DNA of 64,000 nucleotides from Balneolales bacterium. Its GTDB lineage: Bacteria > Bacteroidota > Rhodothermia > Balneolales > Cyclonatronaceae. The stretch is from positions 62,001 to 126,000 of the forward strand of contig JAFIET010000001.1 in NCBI GenBank assembly GCA_020832405.1, written 5' to 3'. Below the pieces are notes generated by a model, which worked only from the letters and a program-made list of their open reading frames with translations, was not told the origin of the DNA and searched no databases. Both the position numbers and the translations under genes were made by a program. Shown here piece by piece: positions 55,111 to 63,326 of the stretch (positions are counted from its first letter, which is position 1; each line of letters begins with the position of its first letter).

Positions 55111-55124
55111 TGTAAGCGCTTACA
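55111..55124. promoter_or_regulatory. Perfect LacI/CcpA-type operator upstream of the GH57 gene
   Basis: TGTAAGCGCTTACA is a perfect 14-bp palindrome and fits the cre consensus TGWAANCGNTNWCA. It sits 39 bases before the GH57 start, a position suited to repression or activation by a LacI-family sugar regulator. No such regulator is in the window. Confidence 0.7.
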
Positions 55125-55162
55125 AAATTGTGAGCTGATTTCACCCTTCAAAAAAGACTGTG

Positions 55163-57715
55163 ATGAAGAACCTGATTTTCGCTGCTACAGCGGCCTTTGC
55201 TCTAAGCCTTTTGGGATGGATGAATGCCGACGCCCGTCAGACCGATCAAAGCCTTCAGTCCAACCCGCCCATTTACATTGCCTTTCACTGGCACATGCAT
55301 CAGCCGATTTACTGGCCCTACGAAAGCGTGGTGCAGACCGAAGCCCGAGGGGCCTACAGTTTTTCGCTGAAGGAAGTGCACACCTCCCGCACCGGACCCT
55401 ACACCAACTGGCCGGCCAACGCCGTGCAGAAAGGCATCAGTGCCGGCATGCCGCATTTCGGCGCGCAGGTGAGCTTCTCCGGCTCGCTGATCGAAAACCT
55501 CGAAGCGGCCCGCGCGGCAGGCTGGGGCTTTCAGAACTGGAGGAGTCCGTGGCTTGGCGTCATCAGCCAGCAGACCTCCGAGGGGAATCCGCGGATTGAC
55601 ATGACCGGCTTCGGCTACCATCATCCGCTGATGGCGCTAACCGACTATGACGACATCCGGCGGCAGATTCAGTGGCACCGCGAAATCATGGCCGAATATT
55701 TCCCCGGCGAATATAGTCGCGGTATTTTCCCGCCCGAGACCGCTTTCTCAACCCGCATGATTCCCGCCCTCGTTAACGAAGGCTTCGAGTGGGTAATCGT
55801 GGATAACCTGCACTTCGAGCGGGCCTCAGAAGGGGCGCCGCTGGGCGACGGCTCCGGGGTGAAGCGCCCGAACCGCGCCGACGTGCGCAATCCCAACCCC
55901 GGCGACTGGAAGCAGCTGAACGGGCTTTGGGCGCCTGCGCCGGTTTCCATGCAGTGGGCGCATCAGCCGCGCTACGTTTCCTTCACCGACCCCGAAACCG
56001 GTCAGGAAAGCCGTATCGTGGCTGTTCCCGCCTCCCGCTATCTGGGCGAAGAAGACGGCCGCGGCGGTTTCGGCGCCCTGCAGTATGAGCATGTGATGAG
56101 TCAGTTCGAGCCCTACAATACCGATCCGCAGCGGCCCATACTGCTGGTGCTGCATCACGACGGCGACAATCACGGCGGGGGCAGCTCGGCCTACTACAAC
56201 AACAACTTTCAGAACATGGTGAACTGGCTGCAGCAGCATCCCGGCCGTTTTAAGGTCACGACCATTCAGGACTACCTCGACCGCTATCCGCCCGATCCGA
56301 ACGACGTGATTCACGTGCAGGACGGCAGCTGGCTCGGGGCCGATGCCGGCGATCCGGAATTCAAAAAATGGCTGGGCGATCCGGGTTCCTATCCAGGCGC
56401 GAGCGGCCCCTACAGCCCTGACCGCAACAGCTGGGGCGTGATGACCGCCGCCCAAAACTTCGTGCGCACCGCCGAGCAGGTGAATCCTTCACACCCCGAT
56501 ACCCGCCGTGCCTGGGAGTTCTACCTGAACGGGCAGGCCTCCGACTACTGGTACTGGGACGGCACCGAAATGTGGGATTCGCACCCCTCCCGCGCCGCCA
56601 ATCAGGCCGTGGAGAAAGCGATGCCGGTTGCGCAGTCCGGCGCTGACCTCACGCCGCCTTCCATTTTCCTGCCGCAGCGCACGCCCTACAACCCCGGCGG
56701 CATCGAGTGGGACAGTCAGGGCGTGATGCCCTCCGATTTCGACATCTGGACCTACGTGTTTGACATGAGCGGCCTCGATTATGTGTACCTCCGCTACCGC
56801 GTTTCGGAGCAGCCCGCCGTAACGGCTGCCAATCTTACCTATGCTGGCGGCGAATGGCAGACCCTTGAAATGAGCGGTACCTTCATCCCGTCAATCACCA
56901 ATCCGGTGCCGGCCTTCAAAGCGGAAGAATTCCGCGCAACCATCACCGGGCTTGAAGAGGTGATGGTCGATTACTATGTGGAAGCCGCCGATGTGCACGG
57001 CAACCTGAGCCGCTCCCTGATTCAGCATGTGTGGGTGGGGCAGACGCAGGGCGGAGGCGGCCCCGGTCCGGACCCTGACGGACCCATCTTAGTGGAACCG
57101 GCTCAGCCTTCGGTTGATGATGTCATCACCCTCACCATCACCAATGCGCCGACAACAGGCCGCCTGCACTGGGGCGTAAACACCTGGCAGCAGCCGAACG
57201 AAGCCTACTGGCCTGCCGGCACCTTTCTCTTTGGCGGCAGCGGTCCCGCCGTGCAAACCCCGCTCACACAGCTTGAGGACGGCTCCCTGCAGCTTCAGTT
57301 CGGGCCCTTCAACAACCCGGCGCAGGAAGTGCAGAACATTTCCTTTGTGATCAGCTACGACGACAGCAGCTGGGACAACAACAACGGGCAGGATTACTTC
57401 ATCAATCTTGCCGTGCCGACTGCCGCGGAGCCTTCGGGGGAAAGTCCGCTGCAGTTTGCCCTGCATCAGAACTACCCCAATCCCTTCAACCCGGTAACCG
57501 TGATCAGCTATCAGCTGCCCGAAGCTGCGGAAGTCAGCCTCGAAGTCTTTAACCTGCAGGGGCAGCGCGTGGCCACGCTCGTGAGCGGAGAACTCCGGAA
57601 CGCCGGCACCCATCAGCACCGCTTCGACGGCAGCCGCCTCTCAAGCGGCATCTACCTCTACCGCCTCAGCGCCGGCAGCTTCACGGAAACGCGGAAAATG
57701 GTGTTGGTGCGGTAG
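55163..57715 (+). CDS. Secreted glycoside hydrolase family 57-like enzyme with type IX sorting domain
   Basis: 850 residues from the ATG at 55163. Signal peptide IFAATAAFALSLLGWMNADA is followed by YIAFHWHMHQPIYWPYE, the GH57 opening motif. RGIFPPETAFSTRMIPALVNEGFEWVIVDN has the glutamate region near residue 191, and VLHHDGDNHGGGSS lies near 330. A beta-rich portion (about 500-760) is followed by the sorting domain (HQNYPNPFNPVTVISY ... SSGIYLYRLSAG). GH57 enzymes are alpha-amylases, glucanotransferases or branching enzymes; the exact activity is unresolved. A LacI-type operator precedes it. Confidence 0.85.
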   Translation: MKNLIFAATAAFALSLLGWMNADARQTDQSLQSNPPIYIAFHWHMHQPIYWPYESVVQTEARGAYSFSLKEVHTSRTGPYTNWPANAVQKGISAGMPHFGAQVSFSGSLIENLEAARAAGWGFQNWRSPWLGVISQQTSEGNPRIDMTGFGYHHPLMALTDYDDIRRQIQWHREIMAEYFPGEYSRGIFPPETAFSTRMIPALVNEGFEWVIVDNLHFERASEGAPLGDGSGVKRPNRADVRNPNPGDWKQLNGLWAPAPVSMQWAHQPRYVSFTDPETGQESRIVAVPASRYLGEEDGRGGFGALQYEHVMSQFEPYNTDPQRPILLVLHHDGDNHGGGSSAYYNNNFQNMVNWLQQHPGRFKVTTIQDYLDRYPPDPNDVIHVQDGSWLGADAGDPEFKKWLGDPGSYPGASGPYSPDRNSWGVMTAAQNFVRTAEQVNPSHPDTRRAWEFYLNGQASDYWYWDGTEMWDSHPSRAANQAVEKAMPVAQSGADLTPPSIFLPQRTPYNPGGIEWDSQGVMPSDFDIWTYVFDMSGLDYVYLRYRVSEQPAVTAANLTYAGGEWQTLEMSGTFIPSITNPVPAFKAEEFRATITGLEEVMVDYYVEAADVHGNLSRSLIQHVWVGQTQGGGGPGPDPDGPILVEPAQPSVDDVITLTITNAPTTGRLHWGVNTWQQPNEAYWPAGTFLFGGSGPAVQTPLTQLEDGSLQLQFGPFNNPAQEVQNISFVISYDDSSWDNNNGQDYFINLAVPTAAEPSGESPLQFALHQNYPNPFNPVTVISYQLPEAAEVSLEVFNLQGQRVATLVSGELRNAGTHQHRFDGSRLSSGIYLYRLSAGSFTETRKMVLVR

Positions 57716-57860
57716 GGGGGATTTCCTGACGGACGCGGAAACCTTGCCCGGGCTGCTAATTTATGATTGTGTGACTGCCTTTTCCTTAGGCTCTAAGGCC
57801 TCTCTTAACACCTTGCTTTTCTAACCACCATTCGCGTATAAATTTACCCCGTTTTTTGGT

Positions 57861-57893
57861 GGATGATGTAATGCTCCACGCTGTTAAGTCCGT
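57861..57893. repeat. Left ~33-bp direct repeat bracketing the HTH-nucleotidyltransferase module
   Basis: It begins GGATGATGTAAT and ends GTTAAGTCCGT. It matches 59247-59279 in about 28 of 33 positions in the same orientation and overlaps the last codons of the nucleotidyltransferase frame. Both copies encode a similar LN-x-x-E-x-YII-x-Q peptide on the minus strand. Confidence 0.6.
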
Positions 57894-58590
57894 AAATGGC
57901 CATAAGACTGATGGAGTATTTGGTTGATTTTTTCTTCTAAAACCGGCAAACGTTCTGCTAACATCAGGGGATGAATGTGTGCTATTAAAACTTCCTGCAT
58001 CATGCCTTTACTGGCGATGTGTTGTAATTGCTCCCTGATAAAGGCAGCGATGCGGTGATCGTCTTTTTCTATTTCCTCAACTATTCCAAGCCGATTATCT
58101 AATACACAGATGATGTCTTCAATATCGTGGCTTGTGCGATAGTCGGAACCTCTGTTGTTAAAAGCCTCGAATTTGGTGGCTAAATAACAAGGTGCCGAAA
58201 GAATAGTAATGTGCTGATCTTTTGCTTTTGCCGTCCATAAATTTTCAAAACCTGTTTTATACCAACGGTTGGCAGGGCCTAACGGACCATCTTCGGTGGC
58301 TATAATATCTACCGGAATGTCTTTGTACTTGTAACTGCAAATGGCATGACCAAAGGGATCGGGATGAAAACGGAGTGCTCTCAATCTTTCTTGTACTTTT
58401 TCCCAGTGGCTGAGGCTGAGAATGTTTAAAGTGATATCAATATCCTGCGTAGGGCGAATTTCATCGGCTGCCGGATCATCGGTGTATAAACCCACCACTG
58501 CGCCCCCACAAATACCATTTGGTCTTTGATATCCCGCAGGGCTTCGGCCACTTCGGCTACTATGGCAATATTGATGGTTCTATTCTCCAA
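57884..58590 (-). pseudogene. AbiEii-like nucleotidyltransferase, broken by a one-base frameshift
   Basis: Read from a TTG at 58590 (MENRTINIAIVAEVAEAL, then LRDIKDQMVFVG), the frame runs to a G5 run (58503-58507); the remainder of the domain is in the next frame (VVGLYTDDPAADEIRPTQDIDI onward to 57884). One extra G would restore VFVGGAVVGLY. The DID and VDII residues are the nucleotidyltransferase triad. Homologues are toxins or defence proteins of the AbiEii/MNT class. The start overlaps the preceding HTH gene. It may be a decayed gene, a phase-variable locus or a sequencing error. Confidence 0.7.
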
Positions 58591-59104
58591 GTTCCAGGCG
58601 TTTTTTTAGTTCCTTCACTGCCAGCTCTCTTTCTCTGGCCCGGCCTACCCGCAAGGCATCTGCTAAAGCCAACAGTTCATGTAATTTTTCATCCTTCAAA
58701 GCTGCTTCAGGTATCGAAGGGTACAAAGGTGTTATGCCGTGCCCACGTACAGTTCCTTTGCCATAGGGCCAAACATACGCCTCTGTACTTTGTATTACAT
58801 CGCTTAGGGGTTTTGCAGAGTGCGAAGTAGGCATACCGCGTACCACGGCCCCCGGTTTAACGGGGAACACATACCTTAGCCCGTATTGCAAAAACTCAAG
58901 CAGTGCCATTTTCAACACCGTTTTGCCATTGTGAGCCAATAAGCCGGAATATTTACACCGGGCTACGGCTTCGCTCACTTCCGACTGGCTCAAACCCAGG
59001 GCCTCTGCTACCGGTTTTTGATTCCATGCAGGGTTATTATCGCTTACAATTTTAAGTAAGAGACAGACATCCTGCGGTTTCAGTTGCTGATTTTGTGATT
59101 TCAT
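58580..59104 (-). CDS. HTH-containing partner/antitoxin-like protein of the nucleotidyltransferase
   Basis: 174 residues from the ATG at 59104 (MKSQNQQLKPQDVCLLLK). The N-terminal winged helix (PVAEALGLSQSEVSEAVARCKYSGLL, residues about 30-60) is MarR-like; the C-terminal part has PTSHSAKPLSDVI, AYVWPYGKGTVRGHGITPLYPSIPEAAL and a basic helix. I recall this protein beside nucleotidyltransferases, an AbiEi/AbiEii-like arrangement. It should bind the two 28-bp operators upstream and regulate its own operon. A later ATG is not needed because the leader runs up to the operator. Confidence 0.7.
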   Translation of the reverse strand: MKSQNQQLKPQDVCLLLKIVSDNNPAWNQKPVAEALGLSQSEVSEAVARCKYSGLLAHNGKTVLKMALLEFLQYGLRYVFPVKPGAVVRGMPTSHSAKPLSDVIQSTEAYVWPYGKGTVRGHGITPLYPSIPEAALKDEKLHELLALADALRVGRARERELAVKELKKRLELGE

Positions 59105-59110
59105 ATCGAT

Positions 59111-59138
59111 TATATTGCGTATCGCGATTTGCAATATT
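59111..59138. promoter_or_regulatory. 28-bp operator copy 1, proximal to the HTH gene
   Basis: Outer dyad TATTGC/GCAATA encloses GTATCGCGATTT. Its left end is seven bases upstream of the HTH start codon. It is similar to the reverse complement of the 59177-59204 site at about 20 of 28 positions. Confidence 0.6.
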
Positions 59139-59176
59139 ACGAAATAAACCGGCCCCGGGAAACAGCTGTGCCGGAA

Positions 59177-59204
59177 AATATCGTGGATTACGATAGGCGA
59201 TATT
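59177..59204. promoter_or_regulatory. 28-bp operator copy 2, distal
   Basis: AATATCG at one end and CGATATT at the other enclose a TGGATTACGATAGG core. In inverted orientation it resembles the 59111 site; centre-to-centre spacing is 66 bases. Together they suggest cooperative autoregulation. Confidence 0.6.
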
Positions 59205-59246
59205 TTCTGCTCGCAAATTGGCAATCATACCCATAACTCAGCTGTT

Positions 59247-59279
59247 GGATGATGTAATACTCCGCCCTATTAAGTTCGT
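59247..59279. repeat. Right ~33-bp direct repeat
   Basis: GGATGATGTAAT at one end and ATTAAGTTCGT at the other; the partner of 57861-57893. Confidence 0.6.
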
Positions 59280-59507
59280 TGAATACAATAACTAAAAGAT
59301 TTGATTGATCAGCGATTTCTGGAGGGATTGGTAGCTTTCCATTACTGAAGCCATATTATCTGCGTTTGAGGGGAAAATTTTCATTGCATTAATCAACTCC
59401 ATTCTCATCGTTTAAAAACCCTGATCTGATAATCTCCAATAACCTTATAACTGACTCCGGGCATTTTTGTACGGATAGTTACCACTTGAACAGCACGAGT
59501 CGGGAGG
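59280..59507 (-). other. Gene-poor stretch with two tiny overlapping frames
   Basis: AT-rich compared with the flanks. On the minus strand a 26-codon frame (59485 to 59405, ending YQIRVFKR) overlaps by ATGA a 38-codon frame (59408 to 59292, with MKIFPSNADNMASVM). I recognise neither; they could be small genes or remnants of a larger gene lost with the insertion. Together with 59105-59279 this fills the gap between the HTH gene and the amidohydrolase. Confidence 0.3.
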
Positions 59508-59543
59508 AAAAACAACCTATGGGCAACCCCATAGGTTGTTTTT
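59508..59543. terminator. Strong terminator of the amidohydrolase gene
   Basis: AAAAACAACCTATGGG (59508-59523) and CCCATAGGTTGTTTTT (59528-59543) make a perfect 16-bp stem with a four-base loop and A/T runs in both directions. Confidence 0.9.
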
Positions 59544-59556
59544 GAAGTTCGAAACC

Positions 59557-61254
59557 CTAAGGCGCCGTATATACCACCCTGCCGCCTACGATGGTGGTGA
59601 GGGGAAGAATATCGCGGATGGTGTCGGTATCATCCCGCATGAAATCTCCGCTCCAGATCACGAGGTCGGCGAATTTGCCGGGGGTGAGAGAGCCGAGGTC
59701 GTTTTCGCGGAAGATGCCGTAGGCGCTGTCGAGGGTGTAGCTGCGCAGGGCTTCTTCTCGGGTCATTACCTGCTCACCGAAGAAAATGTCGCCGGTCGGC
59801 ATCAGCCGGGTTACCGAGCTGTGGAAGCTGTGCATGGGGTTGAGGCGCTCAACCGGCGCATCAGTACCGTTGATGATTACGACGTCGTTTTCGAGCAGGG
59901 TGCGCCAGATGTAGGCGCCGCGCTGTGCCCGCGCTTCGGAAATGCGCCGGGCAACCCAGGGGCCGTCGGAAGTAGCGTGTACGCCCTGCATCGCGGCAAC
60001 TACGCCGAGTTCGCGGAAGCGCGGCACGTCGTCGGGGTGCAGGTTTTGCGCGTGCTCGATGCGCCAGCGCAGGTAGGGGCCGTACACGCCGTGTTCCTCA
60101 AAAAGGGCTTCGTACAGGTCGAGTGCTTCGCGGTTGCCGCGGTCGCCGATGGCGTGTACGGCCAGCTGCAGGCCATGCTCGAGGGCCAGCTCACCGGCCT
60201 CGCGGATGGTTTCCAGCGGGGTAGTGTTGAAGCCCGCCGTGCCGGGGTTGTCGGCATAAGGTTCGAGCATCCAGGCGCCGTGCGTACCCAGCGCCCCGTC
60301 GATGGCGCGCTTGATGCCGCTCACCCGGAAATACGGGTCGCCCGCAATGGCGCCGGCCAGTTCGGGCAGGGCTTCGGTCATCACATCGGTGCGGTCGCGC
60401 ACCATCAGGTGCAGCCTCACCTGCAGCGGATCCTGCTCGTGCACGCGCATCATCTCGCGGATATGATGCACCGGCGTACCCGCATCGCCAAAGGTGGTGA
60501 TGCCCAGGCTCAGGGCTTCGCGCTCAGCCATGCGAACGACCTGCGCCATATCCGGCTCCCAGGTATTTCGCAGCGGTGCCAGCAGGTTGGAGGCCCGCTG
60601 ACGAAACGGACCTGCCGGGCTGCCGTTTAATTCCCGCACAATTTCACCACCGGCGGGGTCAGGTGTTTCCGCCGTAATGCCGAGCTGCGCCATGGCGTAG
60701 GCGTTGGCGAAGGTCATGTGCCCGCTTGCATGTGTAAGAATAACCGGATTTTGAGGTGAAACCGCGCTCAGCTTTTCATGGTGCGGCAGGTCGCCAACCA
60801 TGCGTGCCGGCGCCTCATGCCAGTCATTCTGATGCCAGCCGCGCCCAACAATGAGATCGCCCGGCTCAGCCTGATCCACAGCAGCGGCAACCGCATCAAC
60901 TATGCTTTGCCAGCTTGGCTTGCCGAGCAGGTCGAGCTGCAGCCGCAGGCTCCCGACGCCCCAGAAATGCGCGTGCGCATCAATAAAGCCGGGTGTGATC
61001 AGCCGGCCCTGCGCGTCTTTCACTTCGGTGCGGCGGCCGGCCATGGCCTCAATGGTTGCAGCATCGCCAACTGCTATGATGATGCCGTCCCGGAGGGCAA
61101 TGGCTTCGGCCTCGGGCAGGCTTTCATCTACCGTTACAATGTGTGCGTTGGTGATGATGAGATCCGGGCTTTGGTCGCTGCTGCAGCCGGTAAAGAAAAA
61201 GAGGCCGCTCAGGGCAGCAAGCAGCAGGGTTTTTATGACGGATAAATACTTCAT
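59557..61254 (-). CDS. Lipoprotein amidohydrolase (YtcJ/amidohydrolase-3 family)
   Basis: A 565-residue protein. The N-terminus has a signal peptide with lipobox (LLAALSGLFFFTGCSS), so it is a lipoprotein. The metal-dependent core has ITNAHIVTVDESLPEAEAIALRDG, the HxH of GFIDAHAHFWGVG, VGRGWHQNDW, AVHAIGDRGNREAL and RIEHAQNLHPDDVPRF, with PGKFADLVIWSGDFM near the end. Substrates of this family (amides, lactones, cyclic ureas) cannot be predicted here. It is flanked by the two toxin-antitoxin-like loci. Confidence 0.88.
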   Translation of the reverse strand: MKYLSVIKTLLLAALSGLFFFTGCSSDQSPDLIITNAHIVTVDESLPEAEAIALRDGIIIAVGDAATIEAMAGRRTEVKDAQGRLITPGFIDAHAHFWGVGSLRLQLDLLGKPSWQSIVDAVAAAVDQAEPGDLIVGRGWHQNDWHEAPARMVGDLPHHEKLSAVSPQNPVILTHASGHMTFANAYAMAQLGITAETPDPAGGEIVRELNGSPAGPFRQRASNLLAPLRNTWEPDMAQVVRMAEREALSLGITTFGDAGTPVHHIREMMRVHEQDPLQVRLHLMVRDRTDVMTEALPELAGAIAGDPYFRVSGIKRAIDGALGTHGAWMLEPYADNPGTAGFNTTPLETIREAGELALEHGLQLAVHAIGDRGNREALDLYEALFEEHGVYGPYLRWRIEHAQNLHPDDVPRFRELGVVAAMQGVHATSDGPWVARRISEARAQRGAYIWRTLLENDVVIINGTDAPVERLNPMHSFHSSVTRLMPTGDIFFGEQVMTREEALRSYTLDSAYGIFRENDLGSLTPGKFADLVIWSGDFMRDDTDTIRDILPLTTIVGGRVVYTAP

Positions 61255-61364
61255 ATCAGGTTGCTAACAATTAAATAAAGTTGGAATTACGCTAACGCAG
61301 TGACGATAAATAACAGATACTTCATTTCCAAATCAGAACAGCTGCTATATGTTGGCCAATACGC

Positions 61365-61832
61365 CTATTTAGGCTTCGGAAAGAAAAAACGGTCGAGCCC
61401 GAGTTCCCGCTCATCGGCTATTTCAATCTCATGAAAAGCCTTCGAAGCCGGATTGAGCACATAATTGTATTCTTCTGGCACTACCGATGAAGGCACCCGA
61501 AACACGCAGCAGCCAGGGTCCCGCAGCAGTTCGTCGCCTAACTCCCTGGTAAAAGGATCCGGAGGAAAGGCATCCCAGCCCGAACTGAGTTCCCGAAGCG
61601 TGATGGTACGAACCGGCAGATAATCGGGCACATGAAGACTCAGCAGAACAAGGTCGTTGGGCATTTGCTTCAGGTTAATGTGCACGAGAACCTCAAGCTG
61701 ACACAGCGCCCGCGATTCGGACGCATAGAGCGCGGGTATGCCGCGGCTGTTCCAGCGGCCACCGGCTAATTTGGCGCCGGTACCGCTGAGGTCCTTTGCA
61801 TACAGCTCAGATGTAGCGCGGTAAACAAGCAT
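61365..61832 (-). CDS. RES-domain toxin (NAD+-consuming)
   Basis: A 155-residue RES protein. VYRATSELYAKDLSGTGAKLAGGRWNSRGIPALYASESRALCQLEVLVH holds the conserved Arg, Tyr and Glu/Ser positions. RES toxins split NAD+ and stop growth. It follows the Xre antitoxin gene by 11 bases, the standard order. The C-terminus (IEIADERELGLDRFFF) is typical. Intact and of normal length, so likely active when unbound. Confidence 0.9.
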   Translation of the reverse strand: MLVYRATSELYAKDLSGTGAKLAGGRWNSRGIPALYASESRALCQLEVLVHINLKQMPNDLVLLSLHVPDYLPVRTITLRELSSGWDAFPPDPFTRELGDELLRDPGCCVFRVPSSVVPEEYNYVLNPASKAFHEIEIADERELGLDRFFFPKPK

Positions 61833-61843
61833 GGCGGGCAGAC

Positions 61844-62278
61844 CTAAACAAACACGCCGTGCTCGATGCGGATGAGCTCATCGAGCACCATATCGAGGCC
61901 GAAGATGCTGTCGAGCAGGCTTAGCGGGCTTTCGCCGCCGAGGGCTGCCGAGCGATCGCGGAGCCAGCCGAAGAATTTGGCATCGCTGCCAAATACTGAG
62001 CGGCCCTTGTTGAAGAGCTGACCTATGCGCAGTAATTTCTCCGACTCGGGCACCGGAAAGCGGTGACCGCTTTTCTGATAGCGTTGCAGGCTGCGCTCGG
62101 ATATGCACAGGATGTGCGCCCAATCGCTGAGGGTGAGCGGCGCGGACTCCATGAGCTGATTGAGCTCGCTGATGGTTACGCCGGTTCTTGCCATGCCCAA
62201 AAATTTGCGGGAAGTTTTGTCGCTGAGGTAGGGCACAGCGGTATCTTCGAGGAGGTTTATGTGTTTGGGATTGCTCAT
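61844..62278 (-). CDS. Xre/MbcA/ParS antitoxin of a RES-Xre pair
   Basis: A 144-residue antitoxin. The N-terminal HTH region (LTLSDWAHILCISERSLQRYQ, residues about 48-68) recognises DNA; the C-terminal MbcA/ParS toxin-binding domain has SEKLLRIGQLFNKGRSVFGSDAKFFGWL and LDSIFGLDMVLDELIRIEHGV. It should neutralise the RES toxin and repress the operon through the inverted repeat at 62321-62357. Confidence 0.9.
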   Translation of the reverse strand: MSNPKHINLLEDTAVPYLSDKTSRKFLGMARTGVTISELNQLMESAPLTLSDWAHILCISERSLQRYQKSGHRFPVPESEKLLRIGQLFNKGRSVFGSDAKFFGWLRDRSAALGGESPLSLLDSIFGLDMVLDELIRIEHGVFV

Positions 62279-62320
62279 GGATGCTTGATTTAAGGGTTTT
62301 ATTTTGCTTTACTCCGATGA

Positions 62321-62357
62321 TACGACATCTGTCATTAATTTTCAACTTTATGTCGTA
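62321..62357. promoter_or_regulatory. Inverted-repeat operator of the RES-Xre operon
   Basis: TACGACAT (62321-62328) and ATGTCGTA (62350-62357), 8-bp arms 21 bases apart, located 43-79 bases upstream of the antitoxin start. Confidence 0.6.
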
Positions 62358-62400
62358 ATTTAAGCACTTTCTCCCGGGCTTTATTTTTGAACTGCGCTTT

Positions 62401-62435
62401 TTTGAGGTTTGGTATTAATCATTTGTTTAATTTTG
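62401..62435 (+). promoter_or_regulatory. Candidate promoter of the alpha/beta hydrolase gene
   Basis: TAATTTTG (62428-62435) matches TAnnTTTG exactly; a TTTG (62401-62404) lies 23 bases upstream. The leader would be about 100 bases. Confidence 0.4.
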
Positions 62436-62543
62436 CGCGCAGCACAGCATGCCCCCGAAATCCTGTTTTGTTCCGGAAAAAGCGGGGTTTTTTCTCTGTA
62501 ATTAATCAGCGTTCTAATTTCTCAGGAAGGGTTTGCCGGTTTT

Positions 62544-63326
62544 ATGAACACTTTTTTTGCCGACATTGACGGTTTTTCGACCGAAATCATTGATTACCAT
62601 CCGGATCGGGTGGGAGCTGAGCTTGTGCTGGCCCTGCACGGCTTTGGCGGTAATGCCCGAACCTTCCGGCGGCTTAGAGGTCTGCTGCCGGAGAAATATC
62701 GCCTTTGGGGCCTGTCGCTGCCCTGGCACGGCCGCACGGAAGCCGCGCCTGCAACAGAAAAGATGGAGCTTGAAAGCTACGTGCACGGGTTGGCCGCCCT
62801 GCTTGAGGAGCTTGGTATCGGGCGGGTGCATCTGCTGTGCCACTCCTTCGGCTCGCGTATTGGCGCCATGTTCGCAAGCCTGTACCCGGCGCGCACCCGC
62901 ACCCTCGTGCTCATTGCCCCGGGCGGCTACTACCCGCCGGAGGACTACATGTTCCGCATCCTCGGCAGTTTCCCGATGCGTCAGCTCATCCGCCGCGACC
63001 TTTTCCTGGCGCCCTTTGTGAAATTCCTCATCCCCAACCTGCCCCGCGAGAAAAAAGCCGCCACCTACCGCGCCCTGCGCCACATCGGCTGGTCGTTTCC
63101 GGGCATCAGCCTCAAGGCCCGGGGCGAGCTTCACCGCCTGAAAAATTATCCGGGCAAAACCGTGCTCATCATCGGCGACCGCGACCGCCTCATGAAGGCT
63201 TCTTACGCGCCCCAAATTGCCCGCTGGTACCACGATTGCAGCACCGAAATTATGCCCGAAGCCGGTCATCTGCCCATGGCGCAGATGCCGGATCAGCTCA
63301 TGAAACTGCTGCTCAAATATCTGTAG
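62544..63326 (+). CDS. Alpha/beta hydrolase
   Basis: A 260-residue hydrolase. LVLALHGFGGNARTFRRL is the oxyanion-hole region; the nucleophile elbow is HLLCHSFGSRIG (serine near residue 104), with the usual first glycine replaced by cysteine. VLIIGDRDRLM has the acid and PEAGHLPMAQMP the histidine. It acts on an unknown ester or thioester. It is divergent from the RES-Xre operon and followed by a copy of the recurring element. Confidence 0.87.
   Translation: MNTFFADIDGFSTEIIDYHPDRVGAELVLALHGFGGNARTFRRLRGLLPEKYRLWGLSLPWHGRTEAAPATEKMELESYVHGLAALLEELGIGRVHLLCHSFGSRIGAMFASLYPARTRTLVLIAPGGYYPPEDYMFRILGSFPMRQLIRRDLFLAPFVKFLIPNLPREKKAATYRALRHIGWSFPGISLKARGELHRLKNYPGKTVLIIGDRDRLMKASYAPQIARWYHDCSTEIMPEAGHLPMAQMPDQLMKLLLKYL

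Noticed and set aside
59536-60630. 364-codon plus-strand frame opposite the amidohydrolase
   Set aside because: The amidohydrolase metal motifs are on the minus strand; the plus frame has none and overlaps the terminator.
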